Assembly (NCBI RefSeq): GCF_012726195.1
Contig: NZ_JAASAF010000005.1
Span: forward strand, 372,001 to 436,000
Direction: 5' to 3'
Origin: Rhodococcus sp. HNM0563
GTDB taxonomy: Bacteria; Actinomycetota; Actinomycetes; Mycobacteriales; Mycobacteriaceae
Length of the DNA stretch: 64,000 nucleotides
Position 1 is the first letter of the stretch. Each line of letters begins with the position of its first letter. Below the pieces are notes generated by a model that was given only the letters and a program-made list of their open reading frames with translations, had not been told where the DNA came from and did not search any database. The position numbers and the translations under genes are program-made. Positions 20,701 through 27,220 of the stretch are shown here, in pieces.

Positions 20701-21626
20701 GCGTCCGCAGTGTCTCGAATCTCGCGCTCGCCGGAGAGGAACACGAGGATGTCGCCGTCGCCGGCCGACTGCAGTTCTTCGACTGCCTCGCACACGGCGT
20801 CGACAGGGTCGCGGTCGACGAGTTCGTCGCCCCGCTCGACGGTCAGCGGTCGGTACCGCACCTCGACCGGGTAGGTGCGTCCCGAGACCTCGACGATCGG
20901 GGCCGGCGTCCCTTCCGCATCGGCGAAGTGCTTCGCGAATCGCTCGGGATCGATCGTGGCCGAGGTGATGATCACCTTCAGATCGGGCCGGCGGGGGAGC
21001 AGCTGCTCGAGATACCCGAGCAGGAAGTCGATATTGAGGCTGCGTTCATGCGCCTCATCGATGATCAGGGTGTCGTAGCGGCGGAGCATACGGTCGCGCT
21101 GGATCTCGGCGAGCAGAATGCCGTCGGTCATCAGTTTGACGAGAGTGCGCTCGGACACCTGATCGGTGAAACGCACCGTGTAGCCGACGGTATCGCCGAG
21201 TTCGGAGCCGAGTTCGTCGGACAGTCGCTCGGCGACCGCGCGTGCCGCGATGCGTCGGGGCTGGGTGTGTCCGATCAGACCCCGCACACCGCGTCCCAGT
21301 TCGAGACAGATCTTCGGGATCTGAGTGGTCTTGCCGGACCCGGTCTCGCCGGCCACCACGACGACCTGGTGGTCGCGGATCGCGTCCGCGATGTCGTTCT
21401 TGCGCTGGGATACCGGGAGATCATCCGGGTACCGAATCTGTGGCACCGACTCTGCGCGTCGCACGAGGCGCGAACGCGCGGAGTCGATGTCGTGGGCGAT
21501 CTTGGTGAGCGCGTCGTCGCCGCGCGCTCGATCGAGGCGGCGACGGAACCGATGTTCGTCGCTGAGCGACACCTCGGTCAGCGCTGCGCGAAGTGCGCGA
21601 CGGTTCGGGGCAGGAGAGATGGACAT
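17733..21626 (-). CDS. hrpA: ATP-dependent DEAH-box RNA helicase HrpA
   Basis: About 1,297-residue helicase, the usual size for bacterial HrpA. Walker A is 'VAGETGSGKTTQIPK', the DEAH box is 'LIIDEAHERS', motif III is 'SATID', and motif VI is 'QRAGRCGR'. The HA2 and OB-fold regions follow, and the HrpA-specific C-terminal domain fills the last 600 residues. The start at ATG 21626 is chosen because it directly precedes the 'SISPAPNRRALRAAL' region; a GTG three codons upstream is an alternative. It is convergent with nrdR (27-bp gap) and divergent from the aminotransferase. The RNA substrate is unknown. Confidence 0.93.
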   Translation of the reverse strand: MSISPAPNRRALRAALTEVSLSDEHRFRRRLDRARGDDALTKIAHDIDSARSRLVRRAESVPQIRYPDDLPVSQRKNDIADAIRDHQVVVVAGETGSGKTTQIPKICLELGRGVRGLIGHTQPRRIAARAVAERLSDELGSELGDTVGYTVRFTDQVSERTLVKLMTDGILLAEIQRDRMLRRYDTLIIDEAHERSLNIDFLLGYLEQLLPRRPDLKVIITSATIDPERFAKHFADAEGTPAPIVEVSGRTYPVEVRYRPLTVERGDELVDRDPVDAVCEAVEELQSAGDGDILVFLSGEREIRDTADALRDRKLRNTEILPLYGRLSAAEQHRVFAGHTGRRVVLSTNVAETSLTVPGIRYVVDPGTARISRYSVRTKVQRLPIEEISQASARQRAGRCGRVADGICIRLYSEDDFESRPEFTEPEILRTNLASVVLQMTALGLGDIASFPFVEPPDPRAIRDGIALLHELGAIEPAGKDENPRLTGTGRELARLPVDPRMARMIVEGHRNGCLREVLIIVSALSIQDVRERPTEHQQAADEKHARFNVDGSDFLAFLRLWDYLKEQRRELSSNQFRKLCRSEFLHWMRIREWQDLQGQLRQITLGLGWETAHQEVSDDAIHQSLLAGLLSHVGLREGDKRDFLGARGARFAIFPGSSLFKKPPRWVMAGELVETSRLWGRMAARIEPEWAEKLAPHLVKRTYSEPHWSTKQQAAMAYERVTLYGIPLVAQRRVQYGRIDPEVSRELFIRHALVQGEWQTRHKFFHENRALLDDVEELEHRARRRDLVVDDDTLFEFYDRRVGREVVSARHFDTWWKKARQEQPDLLTFTPETVVNQDAATVLEGDYPDAWRQGELQFPLTYQFEPGTEDDGVTARIPLALLAGVRPVGFDWLVPGLRHELVTALIKGLPKQIRRQVVPAPDFAKAALASVTARSEPLVNALARELSRLGNCRIEPGDFTPAALPDHLKMTFAAIDEQGKVLGRSKSLTALRKQLATRVDAEVARAASGTERAPALAWTAETLGTLPQTVTREVGGQQVTGYPALVPENEGVAVRVLSTPQAQRSATRAGVRALLLAAAPTKAKVVTSGLTNSERLTLGRNPDGSFDALIEDCRACAVDELIAANGKSVRTPDEFEALAVVVRSELPRRVAHLLKSVVPVLSKAHEVGVQLDRVRGEAADDVREQLSSLLFAGFVTDLGSRRLAELPRYLAAAAHRLESLPASANRDAQAMDVLDRVYAAYDKLLARLPEERRDARDVLDVYWMIEELRVSLFAQGMGTRVPVSEKRILKAIGSIR

Positions 21627-21786
21627 GCTGGTCACACAGCCTAGCGACTGTCGGTGCTCTCGTGCGACACCGGTGCGGAGCAAGCCGATCTGCTGAGAGG
21701 GCTGTCACTGCCGAACCGGAAAGCCGCCGCGCTCGCCGGGAACCCATACGATGGCTGGGACCGGTAGTCGTGGACAGGAGCTGACT

Positions 21787-23010
21787 GTGGGTGCGTTGTG
21801 GCACGGATTCGCCGATATGGGCGTCGTGGAGCGGGACGGGGCCTTCGTCGTGGCTCGTGGCGATGGCGCATACATCTGGGACGATGCGGGCACCCGCTAT
21901 CTCGACGCGACGGCGGGACTGTGGTTCGCAAACGTCGGTCACGGTCGCACCGAGATCGGGGAGGCTGTCGCCGCGCAATTGGCGAAGGTCGCGCACTTCT
22001 CGAATTTCGGTGATTTCGCAGCGGAACCGACGATCGCGCTTGCGGAGAGGCTGGCGGAGATCGCGCCGATTCCCGGTAGCAAGATCTTCTTCACCTCGGG
22101 CGGCTCGGACTCGATCGATACGGCAGCGAAGCTTGCCCGCCGCTACTGGCAAGAGGTCGGCCGCACGAGCAAGACCATGATCGTCAGCCGCGAGAAGGCC
22201 TATCACGGGATGCATGTCGGCGGGACGTCGATGGCGGGGATCGCCGTCAATTCGGAGGGCTACGGCGCGCTGTGGACCGACACCGCCACCGTGCCCTGGG
22301 ACGACGCCAAAGGACTGCTCGAGCTCATCGAGAAGGTCGGGGCCGACAACATCGCCGCGTTCTTCTGCGAACCGATCATCGGTGCCGGGGGCGTGTACCT
22401 GCCGCCCGACGGCTATCTCACTGAGATCCGAGACATCTGCAGAGATCACGACATCCTGTTCGTCCTCGACGAGGTGGTCACCGGGTTCGGCAGGATCGGC
22501 GGGTCGTGGTTCGCGGCGACGAGGTTCGATCTGCAGCCCGACATCGTGACGACAGCCAAGGGTCTGACGTCGGGATATCTGCCGATGGGGGCGGTGTTCG
22601 TGGCACCGTCTGTGGCCGAACCGTTCTTTGCCGGGGGTGTGTGGTGGCGTCACGGCTACACCTACGGGGGGCATGCAGCAGCAGCGGCGGCTGCACACGC
22701 CAACCTCGATATCTTCGAACGTGAGAATCTGCTCGCCGAATCCGCACGACTCGAGAAGACGCTCCACGAGAAACTCGCCCCGCTCGCGGATCATCCGCGT
22801 GTCTCGGAGGTGCGGAGCGGTCTGGGTGCGGTCGCGGCAGTGCAGCTCGCCGATCCCGGCGAGGCCCTCGGCTTCGTGAAGACTATGCGGGAGCACGGCA
22901 TCTCGGGCCGCGCAGCAGGTCAGGGGGCGATGCAGATCTCACCGTCGTTCGTCATGACGGACGAGCAGGTGCAAGAACTCGCCGATGGTTTCGCTGCGGC
23001 ACTGGGCTGA
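21787..23010 (+). CDS. Class III PLP-dependent aminotransferase (omega-transaminase family)
   Basis: 407-residue enzyme using pyridoxal phosphate. The segment 'LFVLDEVVTGFGRIG' supplies the PLP-ring Asp. The Schiff-base Lys is in 'TTAKGLTSGY'. 'FFTSGGSDSIDTAAKLAR' binds the phosphate. 'AYHGMHVGGTS' is typical of omega-transaminases and adenosylmethionine/GABA-type relatives. The GTG at 21787 is used because AGGAG lies six bases upstream; an in-frame ATG at 21751 would add 12 residues. The amino donor is unknown; taurine, beta-alanine or diamines are all plausible for this subgroup. The divergent neighbour hrpA gives no functional hint. Confidence 0.88.
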   Translation: MGALWHGFADMGVVERDGAFVVARGDGAYIWDDAGTRYLDATAGLWFANVGHGRTEIGEAVAAQLAKVAHFSNFGDFAAEPTIALAERLAEIAPIPGSKIFFTSGGSDSIDTAAKLARRYWQEVGRTSKTMIVSREKAYHGMHVGGTSMAGIAVNSEGYGALWTDTATVPWDDAKGLLELIEKVGADNIAAFFCEPIIGAGGVYLPPDGYLTEIRDICRDHDILFVLDEVVTGFGRIGGSWFAATRFDLQPDIVTTAKGLTSGYLPMGAVFVAPSVAEPFFAGGVWWRHGYTYGGHAAAAAAAHANLDIFERENLLAESARLEKTLHEKLAPLADHPRVSEVRSGLGAVAAVQLADPGEALGFVKTMREHGISGRAAGQGAMQISPSFVMTDEQVQELADGFAAALG

Positions 23011-23019
23011 CCGAAGCAC

Positions 23020-23283
23020 TCACAGCCGATTCCGGATCCGTCGCATCAGGCGGCGGATCCGGGTTGTCGGGCTCACCGGCACCTGGCGCAGCGGTACCTC
23101 CTCGGTGCCGTCCTGCGCTGCCACTGCTCGTGCGTACCGTTCATGGAGCACCGACCGGATCTCGTCGGGGCTGTAGTCGCGTCGCCTGCGCTCGTTGCGC
23201 AGGGTGATCGCGCCGGTTGCTGCGACACCCACGACGCCGGCGAGTCCGAGCAACTTCCACATCGTGCTGGTACGTAGGGCCAT
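23020..23283 (-). CDS. Small membrane-anchored hypothetical protein
   Basis: 87 residues with one N-terminal membrane segment ('LLGLAGVVGVAATGAITL', about 10-28). A basic cytoplasmic stretch follows ('RNERRRRDYSPDEIRSVLHERYARA'), and the end is Arg-rich. An AGGG element lies upstream of the start. The 3' end carries an inverted repeat (ccggatccg at 23032-23040 with cggatccgg at 23054-23062) that may act as terminator for this gene or the convergent aminotransferase. I recognise no family; it is kept because the topology and codon use look real. Confidence 0.55.
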   Translation of the reverse strand: MALRTSTMWKLLGLAGVVGVAATGAITLRNERRRRDYSPDEIRSVLHERYARAVAAQDGTEEVPLRQVPVSPTTRIRRLMRRIRNRL

Positions 23284-23389
23284 GCAGCGACCCTAGCGGT
23301 GAACTGCTCCTCGGGCTCCGGCTGTGCGCGGTCCATGGCACGCTTTCCCCATGCAACACGGAGACTTCTCCAGGCAACCCGGAGACGCC

Positions 23390-24073
23390 ATGCAACCCGG
23401 TCCCGGACCATCGCGCATCACCTTGGACGAGGCGGTGGATCTCACACGCACGGGGGACATCTGGGTGTTCCGGGGTACCAGTGGGGCGGACAGGGCAATC
23501 CGAACCCTCACCAATGCCCCTGTCAACCACGTCGGCATGACGGTGGCATTCGCGGATCTGCCGCCGCTGATGTGGCATGCAGAATTGGGACGGAGCCTGC
23601 CGGACATGTGGACCGGCCGGCATCAACGCGGCGTCCAACTTCACGATCTGCGCAGCGCGGTGCAGGTGTGGGGAGTGCGCTATGGACAGCGCGGTTGGCT
23701 TCGTCAACTCTCCGACCCGGTCACCGCCGAGCAAGAGGATCAGTTGCTGCGTACCATCGCTCGCCTCGACGGAACTCCGTTCCCCTCGACAGCGAAGCTC
23801 GCCGGACGATGGTTCGCGGGACGCGTGCCGCGCCTGAAGCGACGCGAGTCCGGGCTCGAGAGTGCGTACTGCGCCGAGGTGGTTGCAGTGACGATGGAGG
23901 CAATGGGGCTGCTCGAACAGCGACGTCGCGGGAGCAGCTGGTACGACCCGGGGAGGTTCTGGAGCGGCGACAGGTTGCCGCTGGCCCCCGGTGTCGAGTT
24001 CGGAGGGGAGATCGAAGTAGCGCTCGAGGTCGCCGATGTCGCCGCGGGCGAGGCCCTCGGCGGAGATCAGTAG
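23390..24073 (+). CDS. NlpC/P60-like (YiiX/permuted papain-fold) hypothetical protein
   Basis: 227-residue protein. It contains 'TGDIWVFRGTSGADRAIRTLT' followed by 'APVNHVGMTVAF' (candidate His) and, much later, 'ESAYCAEVVAVTMEAMGLL' (candidate catalytic Cys). This His-before-Cys order matches circularly permuted NlpC/P60 enzymes of the YiiX/YaeF group, which act on lipids or cell-wall amides. I see no signal peptide. The ATG at 23390 has GGAG five to eight bases upstream; ATGs at 23351 and 23324 are alternatives. The match rests on these motifs, and the substrate is unknown. Confidence 0.65.
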   Translation: MQPGPGPSRITLDEAVDLTRTGDIWVFRGTSGADRAIRTLTNAPVNHVGMTVAFADLPPLMWHAELGRSLPDMWTGRHQRGVQLHDLRSAVQVWGVRYGQRGWLRQLSDPVTAEQEDQLLRTIARLDGTPFPSTAKLAGRWFAGRVPRLKRRESGLESAYCAEVVAVTMEAMGLLEQRRRGSSWYDPGRFWSGDRLPLAPGVEFGGEIEVALEVADVAAGEALGGDQ

Positions 24074-24110
24074 TCCGCGATCACATAAGTTCGCACGACG
24101 GGAGCACGCG

Positions 24111-24142
24111 CAACGGGGCCCCTCCGAAGAGGGGCCCCGTTG
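24111..24142. terminator. Bidirectional terminator before ahpD
   Basis: A perfect 14-bp stem (24111-24124 with 24129-24142) with the tetraloop 'cgaa'; the left arm is 'caacggggcccctc'. It separates the convergent stops at 24073 and 24158. Confidence 0.85.
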
Positions 24143-24157
24143 TGATGGTTCGAGAAA

Positions 24158-24697
24158 TCAGGCGTTTGCGCCGGCGAGGATCTCGCTGGCCGTGATTGCC
24201 TGGGCAACGCCCTGGACGGTGGCGGCGACCTTGACGGCCTCCCAGACCTGCTCCTTGGTGAGGCCCTCCTTGCGCACAACGTTGTCGTGCGCTGCGGTGC
24301 AGTCGTGGCATCCGTTGATCGTCGACACTGCCAGCGACCACAGCTCGAAGTCGGACTTCTCCACTCCGGGGCTGCCGATGATGTTCATCCGAAGGCCCAT
24401 GCGTACCTGGGCGTAATCGTCACCGAGGAAGCTCTTGGCCCGGTAGGCAACGTTGTTCATGCCCATGATCGAGGCTGCGCCGAGCGCGGCGTTGTACGCC
24501 TCCGCAGACAGGACGTCGGCGGCTTCCTCCGAGATCTCGGCGAGCACGGTCGCGGACTTGGTCGCGGCCGCGGCGGCGAGGAACGTGCCCCACAGCTGCT
24601 GCTCGTTGAGCTCGGTCGAGCGTGCGAGCGAACTCAGGTTGAGCTTGAGGTCCTTCGCGTACTCGGGGAGAGCGTTCTTCAGGTTGTCGACACTCAC
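24158..24697 (-). CDS. ahpD: Alkyl hydroperoxide reductase AhpD
   Basis: 179-residue all-helical CMD-family protein with the catalytic motif Cys130-His-Asp-Cys133 and His137 ('[11 protein letters not shown]'). It reduces AhpC in organisms that lack AhpF, passing electrons from a lipoyl-protein relay. The GTG start overlaps the ahpC stop by 4 bp (GTGA), so the pair is translationally coupled. Length and motif are canonical for mycobacteria and rhodococci. Confidence 0.95.
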   Translation of the reverse strand: MSVDNLKNALPEYAKDLKLNLSSLARSTELNEQQLWGTFLAAAAATKSATVLAEISEEAADVLSAEAYNAALGAASIMGMNNVAYRAKSFLGDDYAQVRMGLRMNIIGSPGVEKSDFELWSLAVSTINGCHDCTAAHDNVVRKEGLTKEQVWEAVKVAATVQGVAQAITASEILAGANA

Positions 24698-25284
24698 TGC
24701 AGCGCCGCCTTGACGAGCTCACCCGCATTGAGGGTCGGGTCGTTCTTCTTCCAGTTGCACGCGCACAGTTCGTCGGACTGCAGAGCGTCGAGGACTCGGA
24801 GGACCTCGTCGACGTTGCGGCCGACGGAACCGGCGGTGACGGACACGAACTGGATCTCGTTGTTCGGGTCGATGATGAAGGTGGCGCGATCGGCAACGCC
24901 GTCCGAGTTCAGGACGCCGGTGGCCGAGACGAGCTCACGGTTGAGGTCCGAGAGCATCGGGAAGGGGAGGGTCTTGAGATCCTCGTGCTGTGCACGCCAC
25001 TGGAAGTGCACGAATTCATTGTCGACGGAGGCGCCGAGGACCTGCGTGTCGCGGTCCGCGAACTCCTCGTTCAGCTTGCCGAACGCGGCGATCTCGGTGG
25101 GGCAGATGAAGGTGAAGTCCTTCGGCCAGAAGAAGACGACCTTCCACTTGCCGGCGTAGTCATCGCTGGTGATGGTGGTGAAGTAGTCGTCGGGCTGTGC
25201 AGCGTCGACCTGCGACAGGTCGCCGCCGATGAGGGCCTTCAGGTTGAAAGCGGGGAACTGATCGCCGATGGTCAGCAATGCCAT
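24694..25284 (-). CDS. ahpC: Alkyl hydroperoxide reductase AhpC (peroxiredoxin)
   Basis: 196-residue 2-Cys peroxiredoxin. The peroxidatic Cys61 is in 'DFTFICPTE', and the resolving region has Cys174 and Cys176 ('ELCACNWKK') as in the actinobacterial AhpC type. It detoxifies organic peroxides and peroxynitrite in the cytoplasm. The ATG at 25284 gives the standard '[11 protein letters not shown]' start. It is divergent from oxyR with a 176-bp gap holding an OxyR-like site. The leader has an inverted repeat (taccggag at 25363-25370 with ctccggta at 25388-25395). Confidence 0.96.
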   Translation of the reverse strand: MALLTIGDQFPAFNLKALIGGDLSQVDAAQPDDYFTTITSDDYAGKWKVVFFWPKDFTFICPTEIAAFGKLNEEFADRDTQVLGASVDNEFVHFQWRAQHEDLKTLPFPMLSDLNRELVSATGVLNSDGVADRATFIIDPNNEIQFVSVTAGSVGRNVDEVLRVLDALQSDELCACNWKKNDPTLNAGELVKAALQ

Positions 25285-25446
25285 TTTCGGTCCTCTCGTT
25301 GGTGTCTCGTGAACAAGCGAGTCGATCACGCACACCACGCCCGATGACGTGGGTCTGTGCGTTACCGGAGGTTCCCGAGGGATCGTTCTCCGGTACGAGA
25401 TTCATCCTGCCGGAAAATTTTCAAAAGGTAAAGGTGATGGCTCGCA

Positions 25447-25458
25447 CTATACTGATAG
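25447..25458. promoter_or_regulatory. Candidate OxyR operator and overlapping promoter elements
   Basis: The sequence CTAT-ACTG-ATAG is an inverted pair of OxyR half-sites. On the plus strand it includes a TATACT -10 (25448-25453) seven bases before the oxyR GTG. On the minus strand it includes a TATAGT -10 (25446-25451) reading toward ahpC. No good -35 is seen, which fits activator-dependent transcription. Confidence 0.55.
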
Positions 25459-25460
25459 GC

Positions 25461-26390
25461 GTGCCCGATCAGACTTATCATCCGACCCTGTCACAGCTGC
25501 GTGCGTTCGTGGCCGTCGCCACCTATAAGCACTTCGGCACGGCCGCAGCGCGTTTGAATGTGAGCCAACCCACACTGTCGCAGGGTCTCGCCTCGCTCGA
25601 GAACGGACTCGGGGTGCAATTGATCGAGCGGAGCACGCGTCGTGTGCTTGTGACCCCCGCAGGCGCGAGACTGCTCGCCCAGGCCAAAGCCATTCTCGAC
25701 GCCGCAGACGGATTCGTCGCCGCGGCTGCGGGTGTCTCCGATGGGTTCTCGGGCCCGCTGAGGATCGGGCTGATTCCCACGGTTGCGCCCTACTTTCTCC
25801 CCGGCCTGTTGCCCGAACTCCGCATGCGCATGCCCAATCTCGCAGTGCACGTGATCGAGGATCAGACGGCCCGGCTCCTCGGTTCGCTCCGTTCGGGCAC
25901 GCTTGATGTCGCAGTGCTCGCTCTGCCGTCCGAAGTGGCGGGAGTCGTGGAGATCCCTTTGTATGTCGAGGATTTCATCCTCGTTGTTCCCGCTGATCAT
26001 CGCCTCGCAGGCAGAACCGATCTGCCACTGTCGATCCTCGACGAGCTTCCACTCCTGCTTCTCGACGAAGGCCACTGCCTCCGGGACCAGACCCTGGATC
26101 TGTGCCGATCCGTCGATGCCCGGCCCGATGCCGGAGACACACGGGCGACGTCGCTTGCCACTGTCGTGCGGTGTGTCGCAGGTGGCCTCGGCGTCACGCT
26201 CGTGCCCGCGTCGGCGGTGCCGGTGGAAACGGCAGGCGGGGACCTGGCCGTGGCGCACTTCGCCGCCCCCGAACCGGGACGCACCATCGGACTGGTCTTC
26301 CGGGCGTCGAGCGCGCGCGCAGACGACTACCGGGCATTGGCAGATGTGTTGCGGTCGCAAGCCCCGCCGCAGTCCCGGGTCACCGGCTGA
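25461..26390 (+). CDS. oxyR: Peroxide-sensing LysR-type regulator OxyR
   Basis: 309-residue LysR-type regulator. The HTH lies in residues 8-65 ('TLSQLRAFVAVATYKHFGTAAARLNVSQPTLSQ'). The sensor cysteines are Cys206 and Cys215 ('GHCLRDQTLDLCR'), with the 9-residue spacing of known OxyR proteins. The GTG at 25461 is preferred because 'PDQTYHPTLSQLRAF' aligns with the start of corynebacterial OxyR and a -10 lies 7 bases before it, implying a leaderless message. An in-frame ATG at 25437 would add 8 residues. It controls the divergent ahpCD. Confidence 0.93.
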   Translation: MPDQTYHPTLSQLRAFVAVATYKHFGTAAARLNVSQPTLSQGLASLENGLGVQLIERSTRRVLVTPAGARLLAQAKAILDAADGFVAAAAGVSDGFSGPLRIGLIPTVAPYFLPGLLPELRMRMPNLAVHVIEDQTARLLGSLRSGTLDVAVLALPSEVAGVVEIPLYVEDFILVVPADHRLAGRTDLPLSILDELPLLLLDEGHCLRDQTLDLCRSVDARPDAGDTRATSLATVVRCVAGGLGVTLVPASAVPVETAGGDLAVAHFAAPEPGRTIGLVFRASSARADDYRALADVLRSQAPPQSRVTG

Positions 26391-26415
26391 TCAGCTGCGC
26401 TGCGGAGAAATCCGA

Positions 26416-27189
26416 TCAGCCACGTCGGCGGTTGGGACGGCCGGTGTTCTTGCCGCGTCCGGTGGCGCCCCGCCGCGATCGGGGTTTCTTGTCGCCGACC
26501 ACCTTCCTCGGTTGTGAACCCTGACGCTCGCCGCGACGCTTACCCGAAGCTGCGGGTGCAGTGTCGGTTCCGGAAGGATCCTGCCTTCCACGGGAACTGT
26601 TCGCGGTGCGGCCCCGGACGATACCGACGAACTCGTCCACCTGATCGGTAGTGCGGTCGGTGAGCCATACGAGACCCACCTGCGACTGAGGGGCATCGGC
26701 GACCGGGCGATACGTCAGGTCCTTACGATGATGCAGACGAGCGAGCGACTGCGGTGTCACGAGTACCCCCACCTCCGACGCGACATGCGATATCGCGTCC
26801 TCGGTGGTTGCGGGGCGCTCGAACGCTTCCTCCCCGGGCAGGCTCACCCAATCGAGCACGTCGTCGAGGGGATGCAAGACGGTCTCGTCTGCAAGGTCGG
26901 CTACCGACACCTCGTCGACGACGGCTATCGCGTGCTCTTTCGGTACGACCACCACGGAGGTTTCCGTGTAGAGGGGGATCACCGACAGGCCGTCACGTTC
27001 GAGCGGCAACCGCAGGAGTGCGATGTCCGCCGTCCCGGCCCGCACGCACTCCGCCCCCGAGGTCGAATCGACGGGAACCAGCTCGATCGGTATCTCCGGA
27101 ATCCGTTCCTTCCACACCCGAACCCATTTGGCCGGGGTCACGCCGGGGACGTAGGACAGGCGAAACGCCGCAGCGGGCTCATCGTTCAC
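26416..27189 (-). CDS. LysR-type substrate-binding domain protein without HTH, with basic tail
   Basis: 257 residues. About residues 7-190 resemble the LysR effector-binding fold ('FRLSYVPGVTPAKWVRVWKER', 'ADIALLRLPLERDGLSVIPLYTE'). No helix-turn-helix precedes it, since translation starts directly at the first strand. The final 65 residues are Arg/Lys/Gly/Ser-rich and probably disordered ('GKRRGERQGSQPRKVVGDKKPRSRR' region). The GTG at 27189 is 31 bp after the stop of the helicase gene on the same strand. An ATG at 27270 would overlap that gene. Similar stand-alone effector domains are annotated in rhodococci; the function is unknown. Confidence 0.75.
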   Translation of the reverse strand: MNDEPAAAFRLSYVPGVTPAKWVRVWKERIPEIPIELVPVDSTSGAECVRAGTADIALLRLPLERDGLSVIPLYTETSVVVVPKEHAIAVVDEVSVADLADETVLHPLDDVLDWVSLPGEEAFERPATTEDAISHVASEVGVLVTPQSLARLHHRKDLTYRPVADAPQSQVGLVWLTDRTTDQVDEFVGIVRGRTANSSRGRQDPSGTDTAPAASGKRRGERQGSQPRKVVGDKKPRSRRGATGRGKNTGRPNRRRG

Positions 27190-27220
27190 CGGAACCAGGG
27201 TACCGGTCTCGTCTCCGCTC

